13,012 bases of DNA, from contig JACDFO010000025.1 in the NCBI GenBank assembly GCA_013815785.1, positions 1-13,012 of the forward strand, read 5' to 3'. Source of the stretch: Candidatus Saccharimonadota bacterium (GTDB lineage Bacteria; Patescibacteriota; Saccharimonadia; Saccharimonadales; JACDFO01). Made by a program: the position numbers and the translations under genes. The notes under the pieces were generated by a model. That model had not been told where the DNA came from. It made no database searches and was given only the letters and a program-made list of their open reading frames with translations. Positions 5,945-12,355 of this stretch are shown in pieces (positions within the stretch are counted from its first letter, which is position 1; each line of letters begins with the position of its first letter).

Positions 5945-6640
5945 ATGGAAGGTAACTATTTGGGCACGCTCATGCAATCGAATCCCGACTACAGATTACT
6001 TTTGGCGCTTGCTGAGGAGTTAAAGTTGCCGCTTTTACAAATAGCTCGCACAAGCGAATTTTCGGGTAGTGAAGCGGTGCAGCGTACGGCAGAAATGGCG
6101 CTTAAATTAGTGGACGGCTATGTGCTAGGCTTGCAGTCTACTGATCAAGTAAGCCTACGTCTTGAACCGGTTACGCTAGCATCTATTCTGTACGATACGG
6201 CGGAAGCACTGGCGCCGATTGCGAAACAGCAGGGATACGAACTAAGAGTTGATATCGGTGGTAAATTCGGTCCGGTCATGGGTGACCGGCATACGTTGCA
6301 AACCGCTTTTACGGTTTTGGGCTATGAGCTTATGACCGTACCCGCAGAAGACACAGCTTCGGTATTGACGCTAGCGACACACCGCGGAAAGCCGGGTATA
6401 GTTGCTGGTATTTTTACTAATAATACGTTACTTACAAAAGATTCGCTTCGACGTGCTCGTGCACTTGTTGGTACCGCTCGCCAAACTATGCCCACGGGCT
6501 CGGCGTCAAATGGTGTCGGAATATTTATCGCAGATAATTTGTTAAAAAATCTCTCGACTTCATTGAACTTAGCACGTCATCATAAACAGACCGGTCTGGC
6601 TACTAGCTTGTTACCGAGCCGTCAGTTACAACTGGTGTAA
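5945..6640 (+). CDS. Degenerate histidine-kinase-like protein (predicted pseudokinase)
   Basis: The 231-residue protein has the outline of a soluble histidine kinase core without a sensor domain. The segment AEELKLPLLQIA (23-34) aligns with the DHp H-box pattern S-H-E-L-R-T-P-L, with Glu24 in place of the phosphorylated His. An HATPase-like half follows: D-R-H-T-L-Q-T (114-120) matches the start of the N-box, but both expected Asn positions are Val124 and Glu128, and the D-x-G-x-G box is not recognisable. A G2-like element, S-N-G-V-G-I-F-I-A, remains at about 188-196. I infer it cannot autophosphorylate in the normal way; it may bind nucleotide or act as a partner of the receiver protein 6 bp downstream. 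There is no membrane segment. The start is supported by the TATACT box 9 nt upstream. Confidence 0.7.
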   Translation: MEGNYLGTLMQSNPDYRLLLALAEELKLPLLQIARTSEFSGSEAVQRTAEMALKLVDGYVLGLQSTDQVSLRLEPVTLASILYDTAEALAPIAKQQGYELRVDIGGKFGPVMGDRHTLQTAFTVLGYELMTVPAEDTASVLTLATHRGKPGIVAGIFTNNTLLTKDSLRRARALVGTARQTMPTGSASNGVGIFIADNLLKNLSTSLNLARHHKQTGLATSLLPSRQLQLV

Positions 6641-6646
6641 GACTTT

Positions 6647-7027
6647 ATGCATGTCCTTGTCATAGATTCTGACAAAGCTTTACGAAACTTCTATGTAAGT
6701 ACGATTGAGGTAGCGGGATATACCGCTGTTGGTGCTGCGAGTGCACAAAGTGCTATTGGTTCCTGTGAAGACCATTGTCCAGACGTTGTAGTGTTAGAAC
6801 TTCAGCTACACGGTCATAGTGGTGTAGAGTTTTTGCACGAACTTCGTTCGTATCCAGAGTGGCAGAACATACCTGTCATTCTGCATACGGTCGTTCCGTC
6901 AAAAGATTTGCACGGATTTGAGCAAGCACTGAAAAATATGCGCATTGTCGCTTATGCTTATAAACCAGAAACATCATTAAAAAAATTAGTAAGCTTGATC
7001 AATGACAGTGTCAAAACAGCGGTATGA
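6647..7027 (+). CDS. Stand-alone receiver-domain protein with Glu at the phosphorylation site
   Basis: The 126 residues make one CheY-like receiver domain with no output domain. The acidic pocket is represented by D7 and D9 (VIDSDK), but in P-D-V-V-V-L-E-L the phosphorylated Asp is Glu51. The conserved Thr (T81, after VILH) and the Lys-Pro pair (K106, P107) are present. Glu at this position often mimics the phosphorylated state, so the protein may be permanently active or work only by binding. The gene lies 6 bp after the kinase-like gene, and its TGA overlaps the recO ATG (ATGA), so the three genes should be one transcript. No Shine-Dalgarno is seen before the ATG. Confidence 0.85.
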   Translation: MHVLVIDSDKALRNFYVSTIEVAGYTAVGAASAQSAIGSCEDHCPDVVVLELQLHGHSGVEFLHELRSYPEWQNIPVILHTVVPSKDLHGFEQALKNMRIVAYAYKPETSLKKLVSLINDSVKTAV

Positions 7028-7719
7028 AAAACCGAATTATCTCCACAGGAATAGTCCTGGCGCGAACTGACTTTCAGGAAGCCGATCGAATATTAACGCT
7101 GTTAACTCCAGATCACGGTAAATTACGTGTTATTGCAAAAGGTGTTCGAAGACAACGCTCCAAACTAGCGGGCGGTATAGAGCTTTTTAGCGTTAGCGAC
7201 ATCACGGTTTTGCCAAGCAGGGGAGAGCTGGGGACCTTGATTTCAACCAGGCTACAGACTCACTATGCAAGCATCGTCAAAGATATTAACCGGACAATGT
7301 TGGGGTACGATTTGTTAAAACGTATGAATAAGCTAACAGAGGATGCGGCAGGGGAAGAATATTTTAAACTTTTAAAAGCTGCCTTTGAAGGTTTAAATAA
7401 TCTTGAGCTGCAAATTGATTTAGTCGAACTTTGGTTTACTATGCAGCTACTCAAAGTTACTGGCCATGCGCCAGACTTAAAAACCGATGATGCTGGCATG
7501 CAGCTAGAAGCCAGTAAAATATATCTGTTTGATTTTGATGCTATGGCTTTTAAGCAGCAAGACGTAGGCCCGTATCAGGCAAATCACATCAAGCTCATGC
7601 GTCTGGGTTACGGTACAGATTCTCCAGAAATACTAAAACAAGTCGTGGGCGCCGGCACGCTAGCCCCCGATGTCTTAAGTCTGACTAAAAACATTCTCAA
7701 ATTGCATGTGCGAGTTTAA
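7024..7719 (+). CDS. recO: DNA repair protein RecO
   Basis: RecO helps RecR load RecA onto SSB-coated single-stranded DNA and anneals complementary strands. The 231-residue length fits the family (about 220-260). The N-terminal OB-fold (about 1-80) contains the typical start IISTGIVLARTDFQEADRIL, then DHGKLRVIAKGVRR (about 30-43) and an ELFS-type strand. The C-terminal half is helical. The family's CxxC...CxxC zinc-binding site is absent; at the usual place stands G-H-A-P-D-L with no cysteine, as also happens in RecO proteins without zinc such as that of E. coli. The start overlaps the stop of the receiver gene (ATGA), so recO is translated as the third gene of this operon. Confidence 0.92.
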   Translation: MKNRIISTGIVLARTDFQEADRILTLLTPDHGKLRVIAKGVRRQRSKLAGGIELFSVSDITVLPSRGELGTLISTRLQTHYASIVKDINRTMLGYDLLKRMNKLTEDAAGEEYFKLLKAAFEGLNNLELQIDLVELWFTMQLLKVTGHAPDLKTDDAGMQLEASKIYLFDFDAMAFKQQDVGPYQANHIKLMRLGYGTDSPEILKQVVGAGTLAPDVLSLTKNILKLHVRV

Positions 7720-7744
7720 TCTAGTTTTTATCTGTTTAACAACG

Positions 7745-7750
7745 TATAAT
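7745..7750 (+). promoter_or_regulatory. -10 box of glyS
   Basis: A perfect TATAAT ends 10 nt before the ATG at 7761, giving a predicted leader of about 4 nt and no Shine-Dalgarno. A short T run (7724-7728) lies upstream, but no terminator hairpin for recO is visible. Confidence 0.65.
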
Positions 7751-7760
7751 TCTGAACAAT

Positions 7761-9071
7761 ATGAGTGACCAAAAGTCAGATGTCCAGATGGAAGATATAG
7801 TCAGTCTATGCAAACGCCGTGGGTTTATTTATCAGGGCTCCGAGATTTATGGTGGCTTGAGTGGCACGTGGGATTATGGTCCATTAGGTGTACAGCTAAA
7901 GCGTAATATTATGAATTTATGGTGGAAAATGTTTGTCGACGAACGTGAAGATATGTTCGGTGTAGACGCAGCGATTCTGATGAATCAAAAAGTCTGGCAA
8001 GCCAGTGGCCATGTAGATACATTCACGGATCCACTTGTAGAATGTTCAAACTGTAAAGCACGTTTTCGTGAAGACCAAATAGACACAAGTAAGTGTCCTG
8101 CCTGTGGTAAGACAGAAACATTCAGCGAAGCGCGTCAGTTCAATATGATGTTTAAGACGAATGTCGGTCCAGTTGATAACGAATCCTCAGTAAGTTACTT
8201 ACGGCCAGAGACTGCACAAGGAATTTTTACTAACTTTAAAAACGTAGTCGATAGTTTTTATCCGGATTTGCCGTTTGGTATCGCCCAGCAGGGCAAGGCG
8301 TTTCGTAATGAGATTAGCCCGCGTGATTTTGTGTTCCGTAGCCGAGAGTTTGAACAGATGGAAATTGAATATTTTATACATCCGGACCAATGGGAAGAAG
8401 AGTTTACAAAATGGGTAGCGCTAGTTCACGAATGGTGTAAGCAACTTGGTTTGCCTGAACATTTTGTGCACGAGCTAGAAGTCCCGGAAGAAGACCGTGC
8501 GCATTACAGTAAACGGACTATCGATTTTGAGTTTGATTACCCGATTGGCCGCAAAGAATTACTTGGTCTGGCATACCGCACAGATTTTGATTTGAAAAAC
8601 ATTGAACGAGTCAGTGGTAAAAGTATGGATTATAGACCAAAAGACGGGAGTGATCCTTTTGTTCCTCATGTAATCGAGCCCTCATTTGGCGTTGAACGTG
8701 CCCTGATGGCTGTTCTAGTCAGTGCATATACTGAAGACGAAATAAATGGCGAAAAAAGAAGCTATCTGAAGCTACCGACACATTTAGCGCCCGTCAAAGT
8801 CGCGGTTAGTCCGTTATTAAAGAATAAACCGGAACTCGTAAATAAGGCTAGGGAAGTTTACGCAGTGCTCAAAAAAGAATTTGGTAACGTAATGTGGGAC
8901 GATAATGGCAACATCGGCAAACGATACCGGCGCCAAGACGAAATAGGTACCCCATACTGCGTAGTAATAGACTTCGACACCCTAAACGACAACACTGTAA
9001 CCATACGCAACAGAGACACAACCGGCCAAAAACGTATTATTCTGGATGAGCTAGTTTCTGAACTAAGTTAA
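7761..9071 (+). CDS. glyS: Glycine--tRNA ligase, single-chain dimeric type
   Basis: This class II synthetase charges tRNA-Gly with glycine. It is the homodimeric type found in eukaryotes, archaea and many bacteria, not the two-subunit GlyQ/GlyS type of E. coli. In 436 residues it shows GGLSGTWDYGPLG (31-43), a zinc-ribbon-like insertion with Cys95, Cys98, Cys112 and Cys115, the LRPETAQGIF motif (147-156), motif 2 with FRNE...FRSREFEQME (181-201) and motif 3 with EPSFGVERALMA (306-317). The anticodon-binding domain begins near LAPVKVAVSP. The last 45 or so codons are T-poor and favour GAC, AAC, ACC, ATA and CTA, unlike the rest of the gene. It has its own promoter and is followed 17 bp later by an EamA gene with a separate -10 box. 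Confidence 0.96.
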   Translation: MSDQKSDVQMEDIVSLCKRRGFIYQGSEIYGGLSGTWDYGPLGVQLKRNIMNLWWKMFVDEREDMFGVDAAILMNQKVWQASGHVDTFTDPLVECSNCKARFREDQIDTSKCPACGKTETFSEARQFNMMFKTNVGPVDNESSVSYLRPETAQGIFTNFKNVVDSFYPDLPFGIAQQGKAFRNEISPRDFVFRSREFEQMEIEYFIHPDQWEEEFTKWVALVHEWCKQLGLPEHFVHELEVPEEDRAHYSKRTIDFEFDYPIGRKELLGLAYRTDFDLKNIERVSGKSMDYRPKDGSDPFVPHVIEPSFGVERALMAVLVSAYTEDEINGEKRSYLKLPTHLAPVKVAVSPLLKNKPELVNKAREVYAVLKKEFGNVMWDDNGNIGKRYRRQDEIGTPYCVVIDFDTLNDNTVTIRNRDTTGQKRIILDELVSELS

Positions 9072-9074
9072 TAG

Positions 9075-9080
9075 TATGAT
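9075..9080 (+). promoter_or_regulatory. -10 box of the EamA transporter gene
   Basis: TATGAT ends 8 nt before the ATG at 9089, in the 17-bp gap after glyS. The predicted leader is about 2 nt. No -35 box is clear, since that position falls within the end of glyS. Confidence 0.5.
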
Positions 9081-9088
9081 TTAACAAG

Positions 9089-9964
9089 ATGGATGAAGTA
9101 CTGATTGCAACTATCGGTGGTGTCCTTACACTGATTTTTTGGGGTACTCACGACTGGCTTACTAGCAAAAGTAGTAAGAGGTTCAGCGGGAGCGAAGTAA
9201 ATCTAGCTATCCAAATCTCTGGTGCATTTATCATGGCCTTGATACTGCTAATTTCCAGCGAAAGCTTTCCTTCTGCCGGTCATACATTAATACTGATGAC
9301 CGCCAGTGCTTTGTTTACGATCGCATATCTGTGTTTTATAAAAGCTTTATCATCTGGTGAGGCCGGTATCGTGGTGCCACTGGGCAATACGTATCCGTTG
9401 ATTACATTATTGTTTACGGCAACGTTTCTAACGGTCAACTTTACATTAAAACAAATTCTAGCCATGCTGGTGATCATAGTAGGGGCAATGTTGCTTGGAG
9501 TTGAAAAGGTTAACTGGCGTAAAACGCATCAGAGTTTCAGTAGGGAAGCACTGTTGGCACTTATGGCAGCATTATTTTGGGGAATAGGATTCTTTATCGT
9601 TAATACCGTTGTTGATGAACTTTCATGGGAATCAACACTGGGAGTCGTTTCGATATCAATGGGCGTATACGCTCTAATAATTTCGGTCGTAAAAAGTCGT
9701 AACGAAACTTCACGCGCTGTACACCGACTATTGGAAAACAAAATCGGATTGGCCTCAGGGCTCGTTCTAACGGCTGGCTCAATTGCTTTTTACGTTAGTG
9801 CCGAAGAGTCCGGGAGTGTGCTCATACCAGCCGTAATTGCAGCCGGATCACCATTGGTAGCATCATTACTCGCAACTATTTTTGATAAAGAAAAACTCAT
9901 ACTTGTAAAACGTATAGGCGCCATTTGCGTAGTAACTGGTGTAGTATTGCTTAACATCAGATAG
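9089..9964 (+). CDS. EamA-family (drug/metabolite transporter superfamily) membrane protein
   Basis: The 291-residue protein has about ten hydrophobic segments arranged as two repeats of five (about 1-140 and 152-291), the EamA duplication. Repeat 1 starts with the L-I-F-W-G pattern near residues 15-19, and repeat 2 has the matching A-A-L-F-W-G-I-G-F near 160-168. The block G-E-A-G-I-V-V-P-L-G-N-T-Y-P-L-I-T at about 90-106 is typical of EamA exporters, where helix 4 packs around a Pro. Such proteins export or import small metabolites such as amino acids or drugs; the substrate cannot be told from sequence. A charged loop (about 139-152) separates the halves. The gene appears to be expressed alone from a -10 box in the short gap after glyS. 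Confidence 0.88.
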   Translation: MDEVLIATIGGVLTLIFWGTHDWLTSKSSKRFSGSEVNLAIQISGAFIMALILLISSESFPSAGHTLILMTASALFTIAYLCFIKALSSGEAGIVVPLGNTYPLITLLFTATFLTVNFTLKQILAMLVIIVGAMLLGVEKVNWRKTHQSFSREALLALMAALFWGIGFFIVNTVVDELSWESTLGVVSISMGVYALIISVVKSRNETSRAVHRLLENKIGLASGLVLTAGSIAFYVSAEESGSVLIPAVIAAGSPLVASLLATIFDKEKLILVKRIGAICVVTGVVLLNIR

Positions 9965-10031
9965 GTTAGGGGTTCGAACATGCTGACTCAGTACTCAAAG
10001 CATAAGGAATTTCTATCTTAAATAATGCTGA

Positions 10032-10037
10032 TATCAT
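10032..10037 (+). promoter_or_regulatory. -10 box of the alpha/beta hydrolase gene
   Basis: TATCAT ends 9 nt before the ATG at 10047. The spacing matches the other leaderless promoters in the window, though the box itself is less perfect. Confidence 0.42.
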
Positions 10038-10046
10038 TAATGCACG

Positions 10047-10616
10047 ATGAAAAACGCGATTATAGTGCACGGCAAGCCTAGCCGGGAAAAATATGAGTCT
10101 TCTGAAACGGACCCAAGTGATTCGCACTGGATACCTTGGGCAAAACATCAATTGAACATTGCTGGAATACGCACTGTTGCTCCCGATATGCCCGTACCGT
10201 ACTATCCCGACTACCGAGAATGGGAAATTGAATTAGACAGGCACAAACCTTGGCAGCCCGAAACATCCTTAATTGGTTTGAGCGCTGGAGCTAGCCTAGT
10301 GCTTCGCTACTCAAGTGAGTACGAAAAACTTAGATACGACAAAATTATTTTAGTTGCGCCTTGGCTGGATATTGCAAGTAAGTATGGCGACTTCGGAAAT
10401 TTTGAAATAGACCCACACCTGTCTGAACGATGTATCGGCGGACTAGCAGTTTTTTATAGCTCGAAGGATGACGACCAAGCGCTAGCGAGTCTGGAAGTCA
10501 TCCAAGCTGCACTACCGAATGCAAAATACATAGATATTCCAGGGTACGGCCACTACATGACTGGAAACAAAATGGAAACCAATGAATTCCCGGAACTCAT
10601 TGCTGAAATGTTATGA
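10047..10616 (+). CDS. Small alpha/beta hydrolase (RBBP9/YdeN-like serine hydrolase)
   Basis: The 189-residue protein opens with a first strand and the H-G oxyanion element (IIVHGKPS, about 5-12). The nucleophile elbow G-L-S-A-G places the active serine at Ser79. The acid is probably one of Asp141-143 (YSSKDDD) and the base is His169 in GYGHYMTG. Length and motif spacing fit the small RBBP9/YdeN group, which acts on esters or other small substrates; some members are peptidases. The natural substrate is unknown. A Trp- and Tyr-rich stretch at about 48-69 could form part of a lid. It has no signal peptide and should be cytoplasmic. It sits alone, 82 bp after the EamA gene. Confidence 0.82.
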   Translation: MKNAIIVHGKPSREKYESSETDPSDSHWIPWAKHQLNIAGIRTVAPDMPVPYYPDYREWEIELDRHKPWQPETSLIGLSAGASLVLRYSSEYEKLRYDKIILVAPWLDIASKYGDFGNFEIDPHLSERCIGGLAVFYSSKDDDQALASLEVIQAALPNAKYIDIPGYGHYMTGNKMETNEFPELIAEML

Positions 10617-10670
10617 TTAAGTCATGATAGTTATGAGTTCAGTTGATTTTAGTAAAAAGAAATCTTGATT

Positions 10671-11264
10671 ATGAGAAATAATCCCAAGCAAAAACCTATA
10701 TATGCGTTCGTCGACAGTCAGAACCTGAATGTCAGCACCCAGCGGCTTGGTTGGAAGGTGGATTGGAAAAAGTTTCGCCAATGGTTGTCAGATACGTATG
10801 GTGTCGAAAAAGCTTATCTGTTTATTGGTTATGTTCCTGAATTCGAAGAAATGTACCAGCAGTTACACGAGGCCGGATATTTAATCGTCTTGAAGCCTAC
10901 GTTTGATATGACGCGTGTTCGGCCAGAGGCTGGGGAACAAAAAACTGAATCTAAGGATTCCAAAGATCCGAATGCAAAAAAACAAGAAGAACGCCCAACT
11001 AAGGGCAATGTTGATGCAGACTTAGTTCTGTGGGCTATGAAAGAGCTCCCAAATTATGACAAAGCAATTTTGGTGTCTGGCGACGGAGATTTTTATGCTC
11101 TTGTGGAGTACTTAGTAGAGCAGAAGAAGTTACTTAAACTTCTCGCTCCGAACGCGTTTTATTCTGGCTTATATAATCGGTTTGATGAGTACGTTGTACG
11201 ATTAGATCAACACCGTGCTGAACTAGCTTACAGAGACTTCCGGCGTAAACCTAAAAAAACCTAG
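10671..11264 (+). CDS. NYN-domain (PIN-like/LabA-like) protein, predicted nuclease
   Basis: NYN domains share the PIN/FLAP nuclease fold and are predicted metal-dependent RNases. In this 197-residue protein the acidic residues expected at the active site are present: D15 in FVDSQNL, D115 and D117 in GNVDADLVLWAM, and D138 and D140 in SGDGDF. A highly charged, Lys/Glu/Asp-rich stretch at about 83-110 interrupts the domain between the third strand and the N-V-D-A-D-L helix and is probably a disordered loop. The C-terminus is basic (RDFRRKPKK). The ATG at 10671 is chosen; a TTG six bases earlier is also in frame. The AAAAAGAAA run upstream is only a weak ribosome-binding site, and no clear -10 box is seen. 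Confidence 0.82.
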   Translation: MRNNPKQKPIYAFVDSQNLNVSTQRLGWKVDWKKFRQWLSDTYGVEKAYLFIGYVPEFEEMYQQLHEAGYLIVLKPTFDMTRVRPEAGEQKTESKDSKDPNAKKQEERPTKGNVDADLVLWAMKELPNYDKAILVSGDGDFYALVEYLVEQKKLLKLLAPNAFYSGLYNRFDEYVVRLDQHRAELAYRDFRRKPKKT

Positions 11265-11311
11265 ACAAATAATGACCTCAAGAGCATACTTCGATTATTA
11301 ATTAATCCTCT

Positions 11312-11317
11312 TATAAT
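11312..11317 (+). promoter_or_regulatory. -10 box of the flavodoxin-like gene
   Basis: A perfect TATAAT lies in an AT-rich stretch. Transcription would start at about 11324, directly before the in-frame ATG at 11325 and 13 nt before the Shine-Dalgarno-preceded ATG at 11337. Confidence 0.65.
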
Positions 11318-11326
11318 AATAGAAAT

Positions 11327-11332
11327 GGGAGG
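11327..11332 (+). promoter_or_regulatory. Shine-Dalgarno sequence of the flavodoxin-like gene
   Basis: GGGAGG lies 4 nt before the ATG at 11337. It overlaps codons 1-3 of the alternative start at 11325, so the two starts compete. It is one of only two convincing ribosome-binding sites noticed in the window. Confidence 0.6.
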
Positions 11333-11336
11333 TTGT

Positions 11337-12050
11337 ATGGCGGATAAGTGGGATTTTTCAGAATTATCAGCGGTTTTTTTTAATTGCACGCTCAAAAAAT
11401 CACCCGAAAAAAGTCATACAGAGGGACTCATAAAAGCCAGTCAGTTACTTATGGAAAAACAAGGTGTAAAAACCGAACTGATTCGACTGATTGATCATGA
11501 TATCGCAACCGGAATTTATCCTGATATGCGTGAACACGGCTGGGCAACTGATGAATGGCCGGGTATATATAAGAAGGTCATGGCAGCAGATATTTTGGTT
11601 ATAGGTGGACCGATTTGGCTAGGCGACAACAGTTCTCAAACTAAAAAACTGATCGAGCGTTTATATGCTAATTCAAGTGAAGTGAATGCAGATGAGCAAT
11701 ACGCCTTTTATGGCAAAGTGGGCGGCGCATTGATTACAGGCAATGAAGACGGCGTAAAACACTGCACAATGAATATTTTATACAGTTTGCAACATATCGG
11801 CTATACCATTCCGCCACAAGCCGACGCCGGATGGCTTGGCGATATTGGTCCGGGGCCTAGCTATTTAGACGAAGGATCAGGCGGTCCAGAAAACGACTTC
11901 ACCAACAGAAATACGACTTTTATGACATGGAACCTAATGCACATAGCCAAAATGCTAAAAGACGCCGGCGGCGTCCCGGCTTATGGCAATCAACGTAGTA
12001 ATTGGGACAAGGGTCAAAAGTTTGGCTTCGAAAACCCGGAGTACAGGTAG
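11337..12050 (+). CDS. Flavodoxin-like / NADPH-dependent FMN reductase family protein
   Basis: The 237-residue protein has a flavodoxin-type fold that should bind FMN and serve in electron transfer or quinone/nitro reduction. Strand 1 and the phosphate-binding loop are AVFFNCTLKKSPEKSHT (12-28). The second flavin-contact segment is LVIGGPIWLGDNSSQ (87-101), and a third loop is GNEDGVKH (135-142). C-terminal motifs (GWLGDIGPGPSYLD, about 165-178) belong to a subgroup with a longer tail than plain flavodoxins. The start at 11337 is preferred for its GGGAGG site; an in-frame ATG at 11325 would add four residues and fits the leaderless pattern of the neighbours. The last 40 or so codons shift to C-ending codons and ATA/CTA, as at the end of glyS. 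The gene is followed by a structured gene-free stretch. Confidence 0.87.
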   Translation: MADKWDFSELSAVFFNCTLKKSPEKSHTEGLIKASQLLMEKQGVKTELIRLIDHDIATGIYPDMREHGWATDEWPGIYKKVMAADILVIGGPIWLGDNSSQTKKLIERLYANSSEVNADEQYAFYGKVGGALITGNEDGVKHCTMNILYSLQHIGYTIPPQADAGWLGDIGPGPSYLDEGSGGPENDFTNRNTTFMTWNLMHIAKMLKDAGGVPAYGNQRSNWDKGQKFGFENPEYR

Positions 12051-12070
12051 GTCCTTACCAATATATTGTC

Positions 12071-12138
12071 TGCAAGAGGGCGTTTCCGCGCGGGTTTTCT
12101 ATTGAAAATCCGGCTGCACTTCGCTTGACCCTCTTGCA
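12071..12138 (+). other. Inverted-repeat element A upstream of the GH1 gene
   Basis: TGCAAGAGGG (12071-12080) pairs perfectly with CCCTCTTGCA (12129-12138). Inside lies a 9-bp hairpin, CGGGTTTTC (12091-12099)/GAAAATCCG (12104-12112), with loop TATT and one G-T pair that fits plus-strand RNA. It begins 20 bp after the flavodoxin-like gene. No T tract follows, so it is not a standard intrinsic terminator. Confidence 0.6.
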
Positions 12139-12207
12139 CCCAACATACCGGCACGGACGAGCTTATGTTAAACTTAGGCAAATATGATTGTAGCTTCGCA
12201 CTTGAGT

Positions 12208-12293
12208 ACACAGGCTGTTTTCTCCGTGAAAAACGGAGTGAGTTGCACGAGTAGTGCTACTCGGGAGTATTTGAGCGGAAAAACAGCCTGTGT
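12208..12293 (+). other. Three-way-junction element B in the GH1 leader (candidate RNA regulator)
   Basis: A perfect 14-bp stem joins ACACAGGCTGTTTT (12208-12221) to AAAACAGCCTGTGT (12280-12293), extendable by two pairs outwards. It encloses two further hairpins: CTCCGT (12222-12227)/ACGGAG (12233-12238), and CGAGTA (12248-12253)/TACTCG (12258-12263) with loop GTGC. The result is a three-way junction. A possible hairpin, CCAAG (12295-12299)/CTTGG (12329-12333), follows next to the GH1 ribosome-binding site. A TATGAT at 12183-12188 could be the -10 box of this leader. It resembles a cis-regulatory leader, but I cannot assign it to a known riboswitch class. No T tract and no target-site duplication are seen. 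Confidence 0.6.
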
Positions 12294-12346
12294 GCCAAGA
12301 GCCACTGGTAAAGTCGGGCTTTGCATGGCTTGGAGAATGGTGGTGC

Positions 12347-12350
12347 GGAG
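12347..12350 (+). promoter_or_regulatory. Shine-Dalgarno sequence of the GH1 gene
   Basis: GGAG lies 5 nt before the ATG at 12356. Unlike most genes in this window, this one has a leader and a ribosome-binding site, which would allow control by RNA structure just upstream. Confidence 0.55.
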
Positions 12351-12355
12351 TTACA

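Noticed and set aside
9969..9979. GGGGTTCGAAC, like a tRNA T-loop
   Set aside because: The bases on either side do not form a T stem, and the preceding sequence is the EamA coding region, so there is no tRNA body. It is probably chance.
12138..12173. ACCCAAC and GTTAAAC spaced like integron attC core sites
   Set aside because: The span is about 36 bp, shorter than attC sites. There is no matching inner pairing and no integron-integrase or cassette array in view.
12002..12211. Small overlapping ORFs on both strands after the flavodoxin-like gene
   Set aside because: They overlap the end of the flavodoxin-like gene and the inverted-repeat element, have no ribosome-binding site and no protein-like composition. 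They look like chance frames.
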